From the NCBI GenBank assembly GCA_905215835.1, contig CAJMRR010000081.1, forward strand, positions 1-8,901: a stretch of DNA of 8,901 nt, given 5' to 3'. A model generated the notes under the pieces. The model had not been told where the DNA came from. It made no database searches and saw only the letters and a list, made by a program, of their open reading frames with translations. Shown here piece after piece: positions 1 through 6,276 of this stretch. A program made the translations under genes and the position numbers. How positions within the stretch are numbered: position 1 is the stretch's first letter; each line of letters begins with the position of its first letter. This stretch comes from an uncultured bacterium (GTDB lineage: Bacteria; Actinomycetota; Coriobacteriia; Coriobacteriales; Coriobacteriaceae).

Positions 1-468
1 TTCTGCCGTTACCTCAATAGCAACTTCGATCTCTGTCTCGGGCTCGGGTTCCGGCGCGGCTTCAACCATGGCTTCGGGCTCGGGACGCTTAACGTGCTTG
101 GGGCGCACGGCCTTGAGGTCCTTCTCACCGCGCTTTTTCTTTTTGTAGGACTGCTTGGCGCCCTTGGCAGCCTTGGGCTTGTCCTCGCCCTTGGCAAGGG
201 CGGTATCCCAGGCCTCGTTGGCGATGACGGTGGCATACAGGCGGCCGCCCTTAAAGACGGTCAGCTTAATGCAGTCGTTGAGCTCCTCGAGCAGCTCGCG
301 CGTGGACTCAAAGCCCAGGTCATAAGCGGTCATGTCGCCAGCGGCGAGCGCCTCCTCGACCTGCGTCATAAACGTTTGCTTGCCGCATCCAATCGCATCG
401 CGCAGCAGGCGATACAGATAGATGTGGTTGCCCAGCGAAAGCGTGGGCCTAACTATTGTCTTGCTCAT
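1..468 (-). CDS. Hypothetical protein, partial; possible LOTUS/OST-HTH-like winged helix with basic linker and acidic tail
   Basis: The reading frame starts at the ATG at 468-466, preceded by a good Shine-Dalgarno (AGAGGAGA on the minus strand, about 6 bases from the ATG). It stays open for 156 codons to the window edge, so the C-terminus is missing. Residues about 12-90 form a compact predicted alpha/beta domain: helical LYRLLRDAI, then YDLGFESTRELLEELND, then a short hairpin with a GGRLYATV motif. The pattern Y-x-LGF-x-S-x-x-x-LLEEL followed by GG-x-[VL]Y resembles OST-HTH/LOTUS RNA-binding winged helices; this is a pattern-level inference, not a confirmed match. Residues 95-125 are strongly basic (a KKKKR cluster at 109-113), and from about 130 the chain becomes Pro/Glu-rich (repeated EPEPE). 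A nucleic-acid-binding role fits the basic linker but is unproven. It lies downstream of, and in the same direction as, the membrane-protein gene, separated by a stem-loop. Confidence 0.72.
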   Translation of the reverse strand, partial: MSKTIVRPTLSLGNHIYLYRLLRDAIGCGKQTFMTQVEEALAAGDMTAYDLGFESTRELLEELNDCIKLTVFKGGRLYATVIANEAWDTALAKGEDKPKAAKGAKQSYKKKKRGEKDLKAVRPKHVKRPEPEAMVEAAPEPEPETEIEVAIEVTAE

Positions 469-480
469 GGCAAATCTCCT

Positions 481-496
481 CTTTACACATGTAAAG
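481..496. promoter_or_regulatory. Dyad CTTTACA-CA-TGTAAAG just upstream of the left-edge gene
   Basis: This is a perfect 7-bp inverted repeat with a 2-base centre. It ends about 12 bases upstream of the ATG at 468 and abuts the Shine-Dalgarno. A minus-strand -10-like TAAGAT lies at 503-498, which would place the transcription start near or inside the dyad. It could be a repressor operator or a small 5' hairpin in the leader. No good -35 box is visible. Confidence 0.35.
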
Positions 497-540
497 CATC
501 TTACCATCGCATGGCGTTCGCCATGGCGGCGCCCAAGGCA

Positions 541-574
541 AACGGGCGCGAACCGCTTTCGATTCGCGCCCGTT
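541..574 (-). terminator. Stem-loop terminator after the membrane-protein gene
   Basis: A perfect 12-bp stem (aacgggcgcgaa at 541-552 with ttcgcgcccgtt at 563-574) and a 10-base loop lie 34 bases past the stop codon of the upstream minus-strand gene. Read on the minus strand the stem is followed only by a short run (GTTTGCC), so it is a weak intrinsic terminator by the U-tract criterion, though the stem itself is very stable. Confidence 0.6.
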
Positions 575-608
575 GTACAGGTCGGTTATCTATGAGAGGC
601 AAACGTGC

Positions 609-1562
609 TTAGTTGCCCGATGCCGTGCCTTGGCTCGAGTTGTCAGATGCCGTGCCGGAAGCGGTTCCGCTCGAGCTGTTGGTGTTGTTACTGTCTGCCG
701 TGCCCGTTCCCGACGTGGTGTCGCTCGTCTGGCCTCCCGTGTTCGGCTGTGAACCGTCAGTCGTTTGGCTTGAGTCGGTCGTGCCGGACGGCGTGCCACT
801 GTTGGCCGTAGAGGAATCGGTGCCCTGCGATTGGTTTTGGGTGTTCGAGGACGAATTGGCAGAGGTAGGACTGTCTTGCGTGTCGTCCGTCTGTGCCTGC
901 TGATCCTGCGGCTGAGTGTTGCCATTTGCATCGCTCTCGGTCGTGCGCGACGACAGGATTGGCTCGGGACGCTCGCCCAGACCCTCACCGGCAGTGGTGA
1001 TAAGGATGGCGCCGGCGCAGGCGATGACCGCGACGATGGCGATGGCGATCGAGAAGACGATGACCTTCTTTTGTGTCTGGCTGCGCTCTGCCGCCGCCTT
1101 GGCGCGCAGACTGTTGGGGGCGACGCGCGCCGTGGTCGCGCGTCCCGCAACCTGGCGCATCTCCTGCGTGGTCGCGGCGCCACCTAGGTGCTCCTCGACA
1201 TCGGGCTCAACGGGCTCGTAGGCGCCGGCAGGGTAGTCGACAGCGGCATGCGTGCCCTTGATTGCTTCGGCGCTGGCGGAGATAAAGTGGCGATAGACCT
1301 GCGAGGACACAACAGTGATGACTGAGCTCACAGCGGCACCAATCACCGAGCCGGCAATGCCGATCTTTGAAGCAAGCGCCACGCTCGTGGCGGCAGCTGC
1401 GGCGCCGGCGATGATCTGGGGAATGGAAATGTCGTCGAACAGGCCCTTTTTGGGCGCGATGGCCATGGTCTGTCCAATGGAATGGTTCTCGTGTACGCCG
1501 TTGTTGAGCGATGCCGGCGTCATGACGCGCGTGCGCGGCGCGTCGGTGTACTTGGTTGTCAT
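609..1562 (-). CDS. Membrane protein with glycine/alanine-rich N-terminal hydrophobic domain and long Ser/Thr/Gly/Asn/Gln tail
   Basis: The protein has 317 residues and its function is unknown. The start at 1562-1560 is chosen because GGGAGGA lies 6 bases upstream; an upstream in-frame ATG would add 32 residues without a ribosome site. Residues 1-45 are polar. Residues 46-97 are hydrophobic and Ala/Gly-rich (IPQIIAG, then GIAGSVIGAAVSSVITVV), enough for one or two membrane passes with a glycine-zipper look. Residues 98-165 are polar and mostly charged. Residues 167-190 form a clear transmembrane helix preceded by KK. Residues 207-317 contain only S, T, G, N, Q, D, A, P and a single E, with no Lys, Arg, aromatic or large aliphatic residue, which is typical of a disordered extracytoplasmic region. 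There is no LPXTG sorting signal or terminal anchor. By the positive-inside rule the tail is probably outside. It is transcribed divergently from nadE. Confidence 0.85.
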   Translation of the reverse strand: MTTKYTDAPRTRVMTPASLNNGVHENHSIGQTMAIAPKKGLFDDISIPQIIAGAAAAATSVALASKIGIAGSVIGAAVSSVITVVSSQVYRHFISASAEAIKGTHAAVDYPAGAYEPVEPDVEEHLGGAATTQEMRQVAGRATTARVAPNSLRAKAAAERSQTQKKVIVFSIAIAIVAVIACAGAILITTAGEGLGERPEPILSSRTTESDANGNTQPQDQQAQTDDTQDSPTSANSSSNTQNQSQGTDSSTANSGTPSGTTDSSQTTDGSQPNTGGQTSDTTSGTGTADSNNTNSSSGTASGTASDNSSQGTASGN

Positions 1563-1671
1563 ACGGGGTCCTCCCGGTGTAAATCTGCTTCGTTTCGTGT
1601 AGCCATCAGGGTACCCACCAGATGTGAATCGTACGTGACATTTAACAGATACCATCAACTCATCAATTGCT

Positions 1672-1684
1672 CACCAAGTTGGTG
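1672..1684. promoter_or_regulatory. 13-bp palindrome CACCAAGTTGGTG in the divergent intergenic region
   Basis: Perfect 6-bp arms surround a single central G. It lies between the start of the minus-strand membrane-protein gene and the plus-strand nadE, about 28 bases upstream of the candidate nadE -10 box. It overlaps a minus-strand TTGGTG that has a 17-base spacing to TGGTAT and could be a promoter for the membrane-protein gene. It is a possible operator for either gene; no regulator can be named from sequence. Confidence 0.3.
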
Positions 1685-1711
1685 GGATGCGGTTACACCC
1701 GGCGGTTGAAC

Positions 1712-1717
1712 TACAAT
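1712..1717 (+). promoter_or_regulatory. Candidate -10 box TACAAT for nadE
   Basis: TACAAT matches the sigma-70-type -10 consensus at 5 of 6 positions and would place the start of transcription near 1724, leaving a leader of about 42 bases. No convincing -35 hexamer is found at 16-18 bases upstream, so confidence is limited. Confidence 0.35.
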
Positions 1718-1765
1718 AGGACTTGCTAATTGTTGTGAATGGCGTCTACGCACGGGAGCATTCTT

Positions 1766-3745
1766 ATGAATCTTCACCTTTCTCAGTCTGATGGCTTTTT
1801 GCGCGTGGCGGCGGCGTCGCCGCAGATTCGCGTGGCCGATGTCGAGGGCAATGCCGAGGTTGCGCTGGCGGCTGTTCGCGATGCTGCCGGGCGTGGCGTT
1901 CGCGCGTTGGTGTTGCCCGAGCTTAATCTGACTGGCTATACCGCGGCCGATCTGTTCCATAATCGCACACTGCTGCATGCCTGCGAGGCTGCTCTGGTGC
2001 ATATCCTCGATGAAACCCGTGAGCTGCCGATCGTCTTTACCATCGGTCTTCCCGTTGCGGTTGCCGAGAATATCTACAACTGTGCCGCCGTGTGCTGCGC
2101 GGGCGAGCTTTTGGGCCTCACGGCCAAGAAGTATCTGCCCAACTATGGCGAGTTCTATGAGCGTCGCTGGTTTGCTCCGTCGCCTGCGGATCCCGTGTGG
2201 GTTGAATTTGCCGGTCAGGGTCCGGTTCCGCTGGGTTCGGGGCTTGTCTACCGCTGCTGTGATGAGGGTGCCGAGGATATGGTGCTGGGCGTTGAAGTCT
2301 GCGAGGACCTGTGGGTGCCGGCGCCCCCTTCGACCGAGATGGCGCTTGCCGGTGCGACGGTGATTCTCAACCCGTCGGCCTCGGACGAGATTATCGGTAA
2401 GGCAGACTATCGCCGCAGCCTCATCTCTAACCAGAGCGCACGCCTGTACTGCGCCTATGCCTACGCGGACGCGAGCGAGGGCGAGTCCACGACCGACATG
2501 GTCTTTGCGGGCGAGAATCTTATCTACGAAAATGGCTCCAAGCTCGCCGCCACCAAACTGCTTACCTGCGATATGGCCATCGCCGACGTTGACCTTGACC
2601 GCCTGGTTGCCGAGCGCCGTCGCTCGACGACGTGGACGCGCACCGACGATGCGCCGGAGTCCGCGACCGTCGAGTTCTCGTTTGAGGGCTCGCTCGCCGA
2701 AGAGCCTGTCCTGCGCGATGCGCTCGGCATAGACCGTGTCTTCCCCCGCGCGCCCTTCGTGCCGGCCGACCACGGCGACTTGGCCGAGCGCTGCGAGACG
2801 ATCCTCAATCTGCAGACTGCTGGCCTCAAGACCCGCCTTGCCCACACGGGCACCAAGGCTGCGGTCATCGGCCTTTCGGGTGGCTTGGACTCTACGCTGG
2901 CGCTACTTGTGACCGTGCGTGCGTTCGACGCCTTGGGCCTGCCTCGCACCGGTATCACGGCCGTGTCCATGCCCGGCTTTGGCACGACGCATCGCACCAA
3001 GTCGAATGCCGAGTCGCTCGCTCGCGACCTAGGTGTGAGCTTCCGCGAGGTTTCGATCCATGCGGCTGTGGAGCAGCACTTCAAGGACATTGAGCACGAT
3101 CCGACCGTGCAGGACGTGACCTACGAGAACAGCCAGGCCCGCGAGCGTACGCAGATTCTGATGGATCTGGCCAATCAGGCTGGCGGTTTTGTCATCGGCA
3201 CGGGCGACCTGTCGGAGTTGGCGCTCGGCTGGGCTACCTATAACGGCGACCACATGAGCATGTACGCCGTCAACGCGAGCGTGCCCAAGACGCTTGTGCG
3301 CCATCTGGTGCGCTATGCGGCTGATGTCTTTGGCGGGCGTATTGCCGAGGTCTTGCTCGACATCCTCGATACACCGGTGTCCCCCGAGCTTCTGCCGCCC
3401 ACGGGCGACGGCGAGATTGCGCAGAAGACCGAGGATTTGGTGGGCCCGTATGAGCTGCACGACTACTTCCTCTACTACCTGCTGCGTTTTGGCTTTGAGC
3501 CGGGCAAGATCTACCGCATGGCGCTCAAGAGCTTCGAGGGCGTCTACGACGCCAAGACCGTCCACACGTGGCTACGTACGTTCTACCGTCGCTTCTTTGC
3601 CCAGCAGTTTAAGCGCAGCTGCCTGCCCGATGGTCCCAAGGTGGGTTCGGTGACGCTCAGCCCGCGCGGCGATTGGCGTATGCCGAGTGACGCTAGCTCG
3701 CGTCTGTGGCTTGCGCAGATCGACGCGCTCAATCCAGTTGACTAA
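1766..3745 (+). CDS. nadE: Glutamine-dependent NAD+ synthetase
   Basis: This enzyme makes NAD+ from nicotinic acid adenine dinucleotide, ATP and ammonia, drawing the ammonia from glutamine, in the last cytoplasmic step of NAD synthesis. It has 659 residues, the long two-domain type. The N-terminal nitrilase-fold glutaminase carries the Glu-Lys-Cys triad: Glu52 in LVLPELNLTGY, Lys121 in AKKYLPNYGEFYE and Cys179 in EVCEDLW. Glu52 and Lys121 fall at the same positions as in the Mycobacterium tuberculosis enzyme, supporting the start choice. The C-terminal synthetase domain shows the ATP-pyrophosphatase P-loop SGGLDS at 371-376 and the GTGDLSELALGWATYNGDH block at 478-496. The ATG at 1766 has GGGAG 7 bases upstream; the in-frame ATG at 1739 has no usable ribosome site. 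It stands alone, with a strong terminator downstream. All key residues are intact. Confidence 0.97.
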   Translation: MNLHLSQSDGFLRVAAASPQIRVADVEGNAEVALAAVRDAAGRGVRALVLPELNLTGYTAADLFHNRTLLHACEAALVHILDETRELPIVFTIGLPVAVAENIYNCAAVCCAGELLGLTAKKYLPNYGEFYERRWFAPSPADPVWVEFAGQGPVPLGSGLVYRCCDEGAEDMVLGVEVCEDLWVPAPPSTEMALAGATVILNPSASDEIIGKADYRRSLISNQSARLYCAYAYADASEGESTTDMVFAGENLIYENGSKLAATKLLTCDMAIADVDLDRLVAERRRSTTWTRTDDAPESATVEFSFEGSLAEEPVLRDALGIDRVFPRAPFVPADHGDLAERCETILNLQTAGLKTRLAHTGTKAAVIGLSGGLDSTLALLVTVRAFDALGLPRTGITAVSMPGFGTTHRTKSNAESLARDLGVSFREVSIHAAVEQHFKDIEHDPTVQDVTYENSQARERTQILMDLANQAGGFVIGTGDLSELALGWATYNGDHMSMYAVNASVPKTLVRHLVRYAADVFGGRIAEVLLDILDTPVSPELLPPTGDGEIAQKTEDLVGPYELHDYFLYYLLRFGFEPGKIYRMALKSFEGVYDAKTVHTWLRTFYRRFFAQQFKRSCLPDGPKVGSVTLSPRGDWRMPSDASSRLWLAQIDALNPVD

Positions 3746-3773
3746 GGTTGGCTAAATTGAACCAATACGGGGG

Positions 3774-3802
3774 TTGCAAGCGTTACACTTTTGCAATCTG
3801 AT
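3774..3802 (+). promoter_or_regulatory. Candidate promoter for the aminotransferase gene
   Basis: TTGCAA (3774-3779) and TCTGAT (3797-3802) are separated by 17 bases and each match consensus at 4 of 6 positions. A second TTGCAA at 3791-3796 makes a symmetric pair (spacer 11), which could also be a protein-binding site. The implied start, near 3808, lies just upstream of the terminator stem at 3814. Confidence 0.3.
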
Positions 3803-3813
3803 GGCCCGTATCG

Positions 3814-3845
3814 CGCGGCGCTCTTGTCGGAGCGCCGCGTTTTTT
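3814..3845 (+). terminator. Rho-independent terminator after nadE
   Basis: A perfect 10-bp stem (cgcggcgctc with gagcgccgcg), a 6-base loop ttgtcg and then six T residues make a textbook intrinsic terminator 68 bases after the nadE stop. It ends only 18 bases before the next ATG, so any aminotransferase mRNA that starts upstream must read through it. Confidence 0.93.
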
Positions 3846-3863
3846 ATATCGAAAGGTGGCACC

Positions 3864-5027
3864 ATGCAGGCATCGCAGCGTCTCGACCGCTTTGGCGCGG
3901 AGGTCTTCGCCTCGCTCAACAACAAGCTTCTCGCGCTGAAGGCTCAGGGCAAGACCATTTACAACATGAGCGTGGGCACGCCCGACTTTAAGCCGTACGA
4001 CCATGTGGTCGAGGCGCTCACGCAGGCAGCCCAAGATCCCGAGATGTGGAAGTATGCCCTGCGCGACCTGCCCGAACTCAAGCAGGCCGTGTGCGATTAC
4101 TATGAGCGTCGCTTTGGCGTTTCGGGCATTACGCCGTCTATGGTGCAGTCGTGCAACGGCACGCAGGAGGGGGTGGGCCATTTGGGCCTTGCCCTGCTCG
4201 ATCCGGGTGACACCATTTTGGTTCCCGATCCGTGCTACCCGGTCTTTGAGGCGGGTGCCAAGATCGCCGATGCCAAGCTCGAATACTATCCGCTGGTTGC
4301 CGAGCACAATTACCTGCCCTATGTGGCGGGTATCGATCCCGAGGTTGCCGATCGTGCCAAGTACATGATCGTGTCGCTGCCCGCGAACCCGGTCGGCTCG
4401 GTGGGCACGCCCGAGGTCTACGAGGAGATTATCGCCTTTGCCCGCGAGCATGATCTGTTGATCGTCCATGACAACGCATACTCCGACATCGTGTTCGACG
4501 GCGAGCCGGGCGGCAGCTTCTTGCAGTATCCCGGTGCGCTTGAGGTGGGCGTGGAGTTCTTCTCGCTTTCCAAATCGTTTAACGTCACCGGTGCCCGCAT
4601 CGGCTTTTTGGTCGGTCGCGAGGATGTGGTCTCTGCCTTTGCCAAGCTGCGCAGCCAGATCGACTTTGGTATGTTCTTCCCGATTCAGAAGGCCGCCATC
4701 GCGTGCCTTAATGGCCCGCGCGATGAGGTCGAGGCGCAGCGTCTGAAGTACCAGGAACGCCGCGATGCCCTGTGCGACGGTCTTGAGGGCCTGGGCTGGG
4801 AGCGTCCCAACGCGCATGGCTCTATGTTTGTGTGGGCCAAGCTTCCCGGTGGTCGCACCGATTCCATGGCGTTTTGCGAGGAGCTTATGGAGAAGGCCGG
4901 CGTTGTGGTGACGCCGGGCGCGAGCTTTGGCCCTTCGGGCGAGGGGCACGTGCGTATGGCACTGGTCCTGCCGCCCGATCAGATCGCTTTGGCTGTCGAG
5001 GCCATTCGCGAGGCGGGCCTGTATTAG
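3864..5027 (+). CDS. Pyridoxal-phosphate class I/II aminotransferase (DapL/AspC-like)
   Basis: The 387-residue protein is a cytoplasmic fold-type I aminotransferase transferring an amino group between an amino acid and a 2-oxo acid. Visible hallmarks are the N-terminal NMSVGTPDFKP (34-44), SCNGTQEG before the PLP phosphate region (96-103), PANPVG with the conserved Asn at 175, DNAYSD with Asp203 and Tyr206, the PLP-binding Lys237 in SLSKSFNVTGARIGF, and a late Arg in GHVRMAL that is the expected alpha-carboxylate ligand. The length and the YNMSVG-x-PD and SKSFNVTGAR motifs are closest in style to the LL-diaminopimelate/aspartate/alanine aminotransferase group; the exact substrate cannot be read from sequence. 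The ATG at 3864 has AAGGTGG 4 bases upstream; an upstream in-frame ATG at 3774 would translate through the nadE terminator and is rejected. Roles in diaminopimelate or alanine/aspartate metabolism are all possible. Confidence 0.93.
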   Translation: MQASQRLDRFGAEVFASLNNKLLALKAQGKTIYNMSVGTPDFKPYDHVVEALTQAAQDPEMWKYALRDLPELKQAVCDYYERRFGVSGITPSMVQSCNGTQEGVGHLGLALLDPGDTILVPDPCYPVFEAGAKIADAKLEYYPLVAEHNYLPYVAGIDPEVADRAKYMIVSLPANPVGSVGTPEVYEEIIAFAREHDLLIVHDNAYSDIVFDGEPGGSFLQYPGALEVGVEFFSLSKSFNVTGARIGFLVGREDVVSAFAKLRSQIDFGMFFPIQKAAIACLNGPRDEVEAQRLKYQERRDALCDGLEGLGWERPNAHGSMFVWAKLPGGRTDSMAFCEELMEKAGVVVTPGASFGPSGEGHVRMALVLPPDQIALAVEAIREAGLY

Positions 5028-5068
5028 AAACCTATTTCGACTCGTCAATAGCTCGAAACCGATTTCGT
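5027..5068. repeat. Two copies of a GAAACC(T/G)ATTTCG motif upstream of ldh
   Basis: GAAACCTATTTCGA (5027-5040) and GAAACCGATTTCGT (5055-5068) lie 28 bp apart, start to start. Each is itself a partial dyad (GAAA and TTTC arms; in the second copy CGAAA and TTTCG). They sit about 65-110 bases upstream of the ldh -10 candidate, the right place for an activator or repressor pair. The motif does not match the Rex consensus I would expect for a redox-controlled ldh. Confidence 0.4.
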
Positions 5069-5133
5069 GCAGTTATTTTACGAATTCTGCAAACAATTTC
5101 GGTAAACGGTCGATTTTTGGCTGCGAATAGGAG

Positions 5134-5139
5134 CATAAT
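5134..5139 (+). promoter_or_regulatory. Candidate -10 box CATAAT for ldh
   Basis: CATAAT matches the -10 consensus at 5 of 6 positions; a poor -35 (TCGATT) lies 18 bases upstream. The surroundings are distinctly AT-richer than the genes. The implied start near 5146 gives a leader of about 80 bases that contains the stem-loop at 5172-5202. Confidence 0.4.
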
Positions 5140-5171
5140 CAAAGTCCCGATTGGATGTATTGGGATTACGG

Positions 5172-5202
5172 CAAGCCGCTCGGGTCGTTCCCGGGCGGCT
5201 TG
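5172..5202 (+). terminator. Stem-loop between the aminotransferase gene and ldh
   Basis: A 13-bp stem with one U-G wobble (caagccgctcggg with cccgggcggcttg) and a 5-base loop is followed by TTTG only, so the U-tract is poor. It may end the aminotransferase transcript, but it is 145 bases past that stop and lies after the best ldh promoter, so it more likely forms in the ldh leader, as a stabilising hairpin or an attenuator. Confidence 0.6.
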
Positions 5203-5228
5203 TTTGTGGAGAGAGATGGGAGTTTCTA

Positions 5229-6179
5229 ATGGTTAACGAGAAGAAGGTCGCTATTGTCGGTTGCGGTTTCGTCGGTTCGTCTTCGGCGTTCGCTCTGATG
5301 CAGAGCGGTCTGTTCTCCGAGATGGTCCTCATCGACGTGGACAAGAACCGCGCCGAGGGTGAGGCTCTGGATATCGCGCACGGCATGACGTTTGCCGAGC
5401 CGATGAAGATCTACGCCGGCGATTATTCCGATGTCGCCGACGCCGCCATGATCGTCGTCACCGCTGGCGCTGCCCAGAAGCCCGGTGAGACCCGCCTGGA
5501 CCTGGTCAACAAGAACGTAAACATCTTTAAGTCCATTATCCCCGAGATTAAGAAGTCCGGCTTCGACGGCATTCTGCTAATCGTCTCCAACCCGGTTGAT
5601 GTTCTGACCTATGCTGCCATTAAGATGTCCGGCCTGCCCGAGGGCCATGTCATCGGCTCCGGCACCGTGCTCGACACTGGCCGTCTGCAGCAGATGCTTG
5701 GTGCCCACGTCGAGGTTGACCCGCGCGATGTCCAGGCCTATGTCATGGGCGAGCACGGCGACTCCGAGTTTGTCGCTTGGTCCAGCGCTCAGGTTGCTGG
5801 CGTTCCGCTGAACACCTTCTGCGAGCTTCACGGCCACCTGGAGCATGAGGCTGCCGAGAAGCGCATCGCCGAGGACGTCAAGAACTCCGCCTACACCATC
5901 ATCGAGAAGAAGCACGCCACCTACTACGGCGTCGCCATGGCCGTCAAGCGCATCTGCACCGCTGTCATGCGCGATGAGCAGACCGTTCTGCCCGTTTCCT
6001 CGCTCATGGTGGGCGAGTATGGCCTGTCCGATCTGGCTATCTCCATGCCGACGGTCGTTGGCCGCGACGGCGTCGTCTGCCGCGTCCCCGTGCCGCTGAA
6101 CGATGACGAGCAGCATGAGCTCACCGCCTCCGCCAAGGCCCTCAAGGACATCATCGACAGCGTCGACTTCTCCTGCTAA
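5229..6179 (+). CDS. ldh: L-lactate dehydrogenase
   Basis: This NAD-dependent cytoplasmic enzyme reduces pyruvate to L-lactate and regenerates NAD+ in fermentation. It has 316 residues, normal for the family. The N-terminal Rossmann fold shows GCGFVG at 11-16 and the NAD-ribose Asp in LIDVD. The substrate loop AAQKPGETR has Gln83 (Gln102 in standard LDH numbering), the residue that separates lactate from malate dehydrogenases (Arg in the latter), and Arg89 (standard 109). The catalytic pair is Asp149/Arg152 in LDTGR (168/171) and His176 in GEHGDSE (195). The two residues that bind fructose-1,6-bisphosphate in allosteric bacterial LDHs, Arg173 and His188, are Gln154 and Gln169 here, suggesting no such activation. 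The ATG at 5229 follows GGGAG by 6 bases. Codon choice is strongly C-ending, as in a highly expressed gene. It is monocistronic by its flanking stem-loops. Confidence 0.96.
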   Translation: MVNEKKVAIVGCGFVGSSSAFALMQSGLFSEMVLIDVDKNRAEGEALDIAHGMTFAEPMKIYAGDYSDVADAAMIVVTAGAAQKPGETRLDLVNKNVNIFKSIIPEIKKSGFDGILLIVSNPVDVLTYAAIKMSGLPEGHVIGSGTVLDTGRLQQMLGAHVEVDPRDVQAYVMGEHGDSEFVAWSSAQVAGVPLNTFCELHGHLEHEAAEKRIAEDVKNSAYTIIEKKHATYYGVAMAVKRICTAVMRDEQTVLPVSSLMVGEYGLSDLAISMPTVVGRDGVVCRVPVPLNDDEQHELTASAKALKDIIDSVDFSC

Positions 6180-6203
6180 ATCAAGCTCGCTAGAGCGAAA
6201 AGC

Positions 6204-6209
6204 TACAAT
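6204..6209 (+). promoter_or_regulatory. TACAAT -10-like hexamer before the ldh terminator
   Basis: TACAAT lies four bases before the terminator stem. It is the only promoter-like hexamer I find upstream of the DUF2974 gene, but a -35 box is not evident and a transcript from it would start inside the terminator stem. It may be chance. Confidence 0.2.
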
Positions 6210-6212
6210 GAA

Positions 6213-6246
6213 GGCGTCCGGGTCCACACGGCCCGGGCGCCTTTTT
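6213..6246 (+). terminator. Rho-independent terminator after ldh
   Basis: A 10-bp stem (ggcgtccggg with cccgggcgcc, one U-G wobble), a 9-base loop and then TTTTT lie 33 bases after the ldh stop. AA before the stem can pair with the first Ts to lengthen it. It is a convincing intrinsic terminator. Confidence 0.9.
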
Positions 6247-6276
6247 GGTGCAAAGTAACCTGACCCCAATGCACCA
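6245..6276. repeat. REP-like palindromic repeat, copy A (upstream of the DUF2974 gene)
   Basis: This 32-base element has 7-bp inverted arms, TGGTGCA (6246-6252) and TGCACCA (6270-6276), around a core AAGTAACCTGACCCCAA. It matches a second copy at 7458-7489 in 29 of 32 bases. The CTGACCCC/GGGGTCAG core with short inverted arms resembles REP sequences associated with IS200-like (Y1, RAYT) transposases; that link is inference, since no transposase is in the window. It overlaps the T-run of the ldh terminator and ends 8 bases before the Shine-Dalgarno of the next gene. Confidence 0.8.

Noticed and set aside
94..612. A 172-codon plus-strand open frame at the left edge
   Set aside because: It reads across the minus-strand gene, its promoter region and the terminator stem-loop, and lacks a ribosome site.
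1739..1765. Upstream ATG for nadE adding nine residues
   Set aside because: No Shine-Dalgarno upstream, while the ATG at 1766 has GGGAG at good spacing and gives catalytic residue numbers that agree with the characterised mycobacterial enzyme.
1655..2845. A 396-codon minus-strand open frame inside nadE
   Set aside because: Antisense shadow of a gene with intact catalytic motifs; low-complexity basic product.
3765..3811. Riboswitch or classical antiterminator upstream of the aminotransferase
   Set aside because: The ATACGGG/CCCGTAT pairing does not overlap the terminator arms, so it cannot be mutually exclusive with it, and no known riboswitch core is recognised.
3783..5048. A 421-codon open frame on the minus strand across the aminotransferase gene
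   Set aside because: It is a shadow of the GC-rich coding strand; the plus-strand product has all aminotransferase motifs, while the minus product is Arg/His/Gly-rich without recognisable domains and has no ribosome site.
5229..6179. Malate dehydrogenase as the identity of the 316-residue dehydrogenase
   Set aside because: The specificity position is Gln (AAQKPGETR), as in lactate dehydrogenases, rather than Arg.
5577..6269. A 230-codon minus-strand open frame over ldh
   Set aside because: Shadow of the strongly codon-biased ldh; it begins inside the ldh terminator region.
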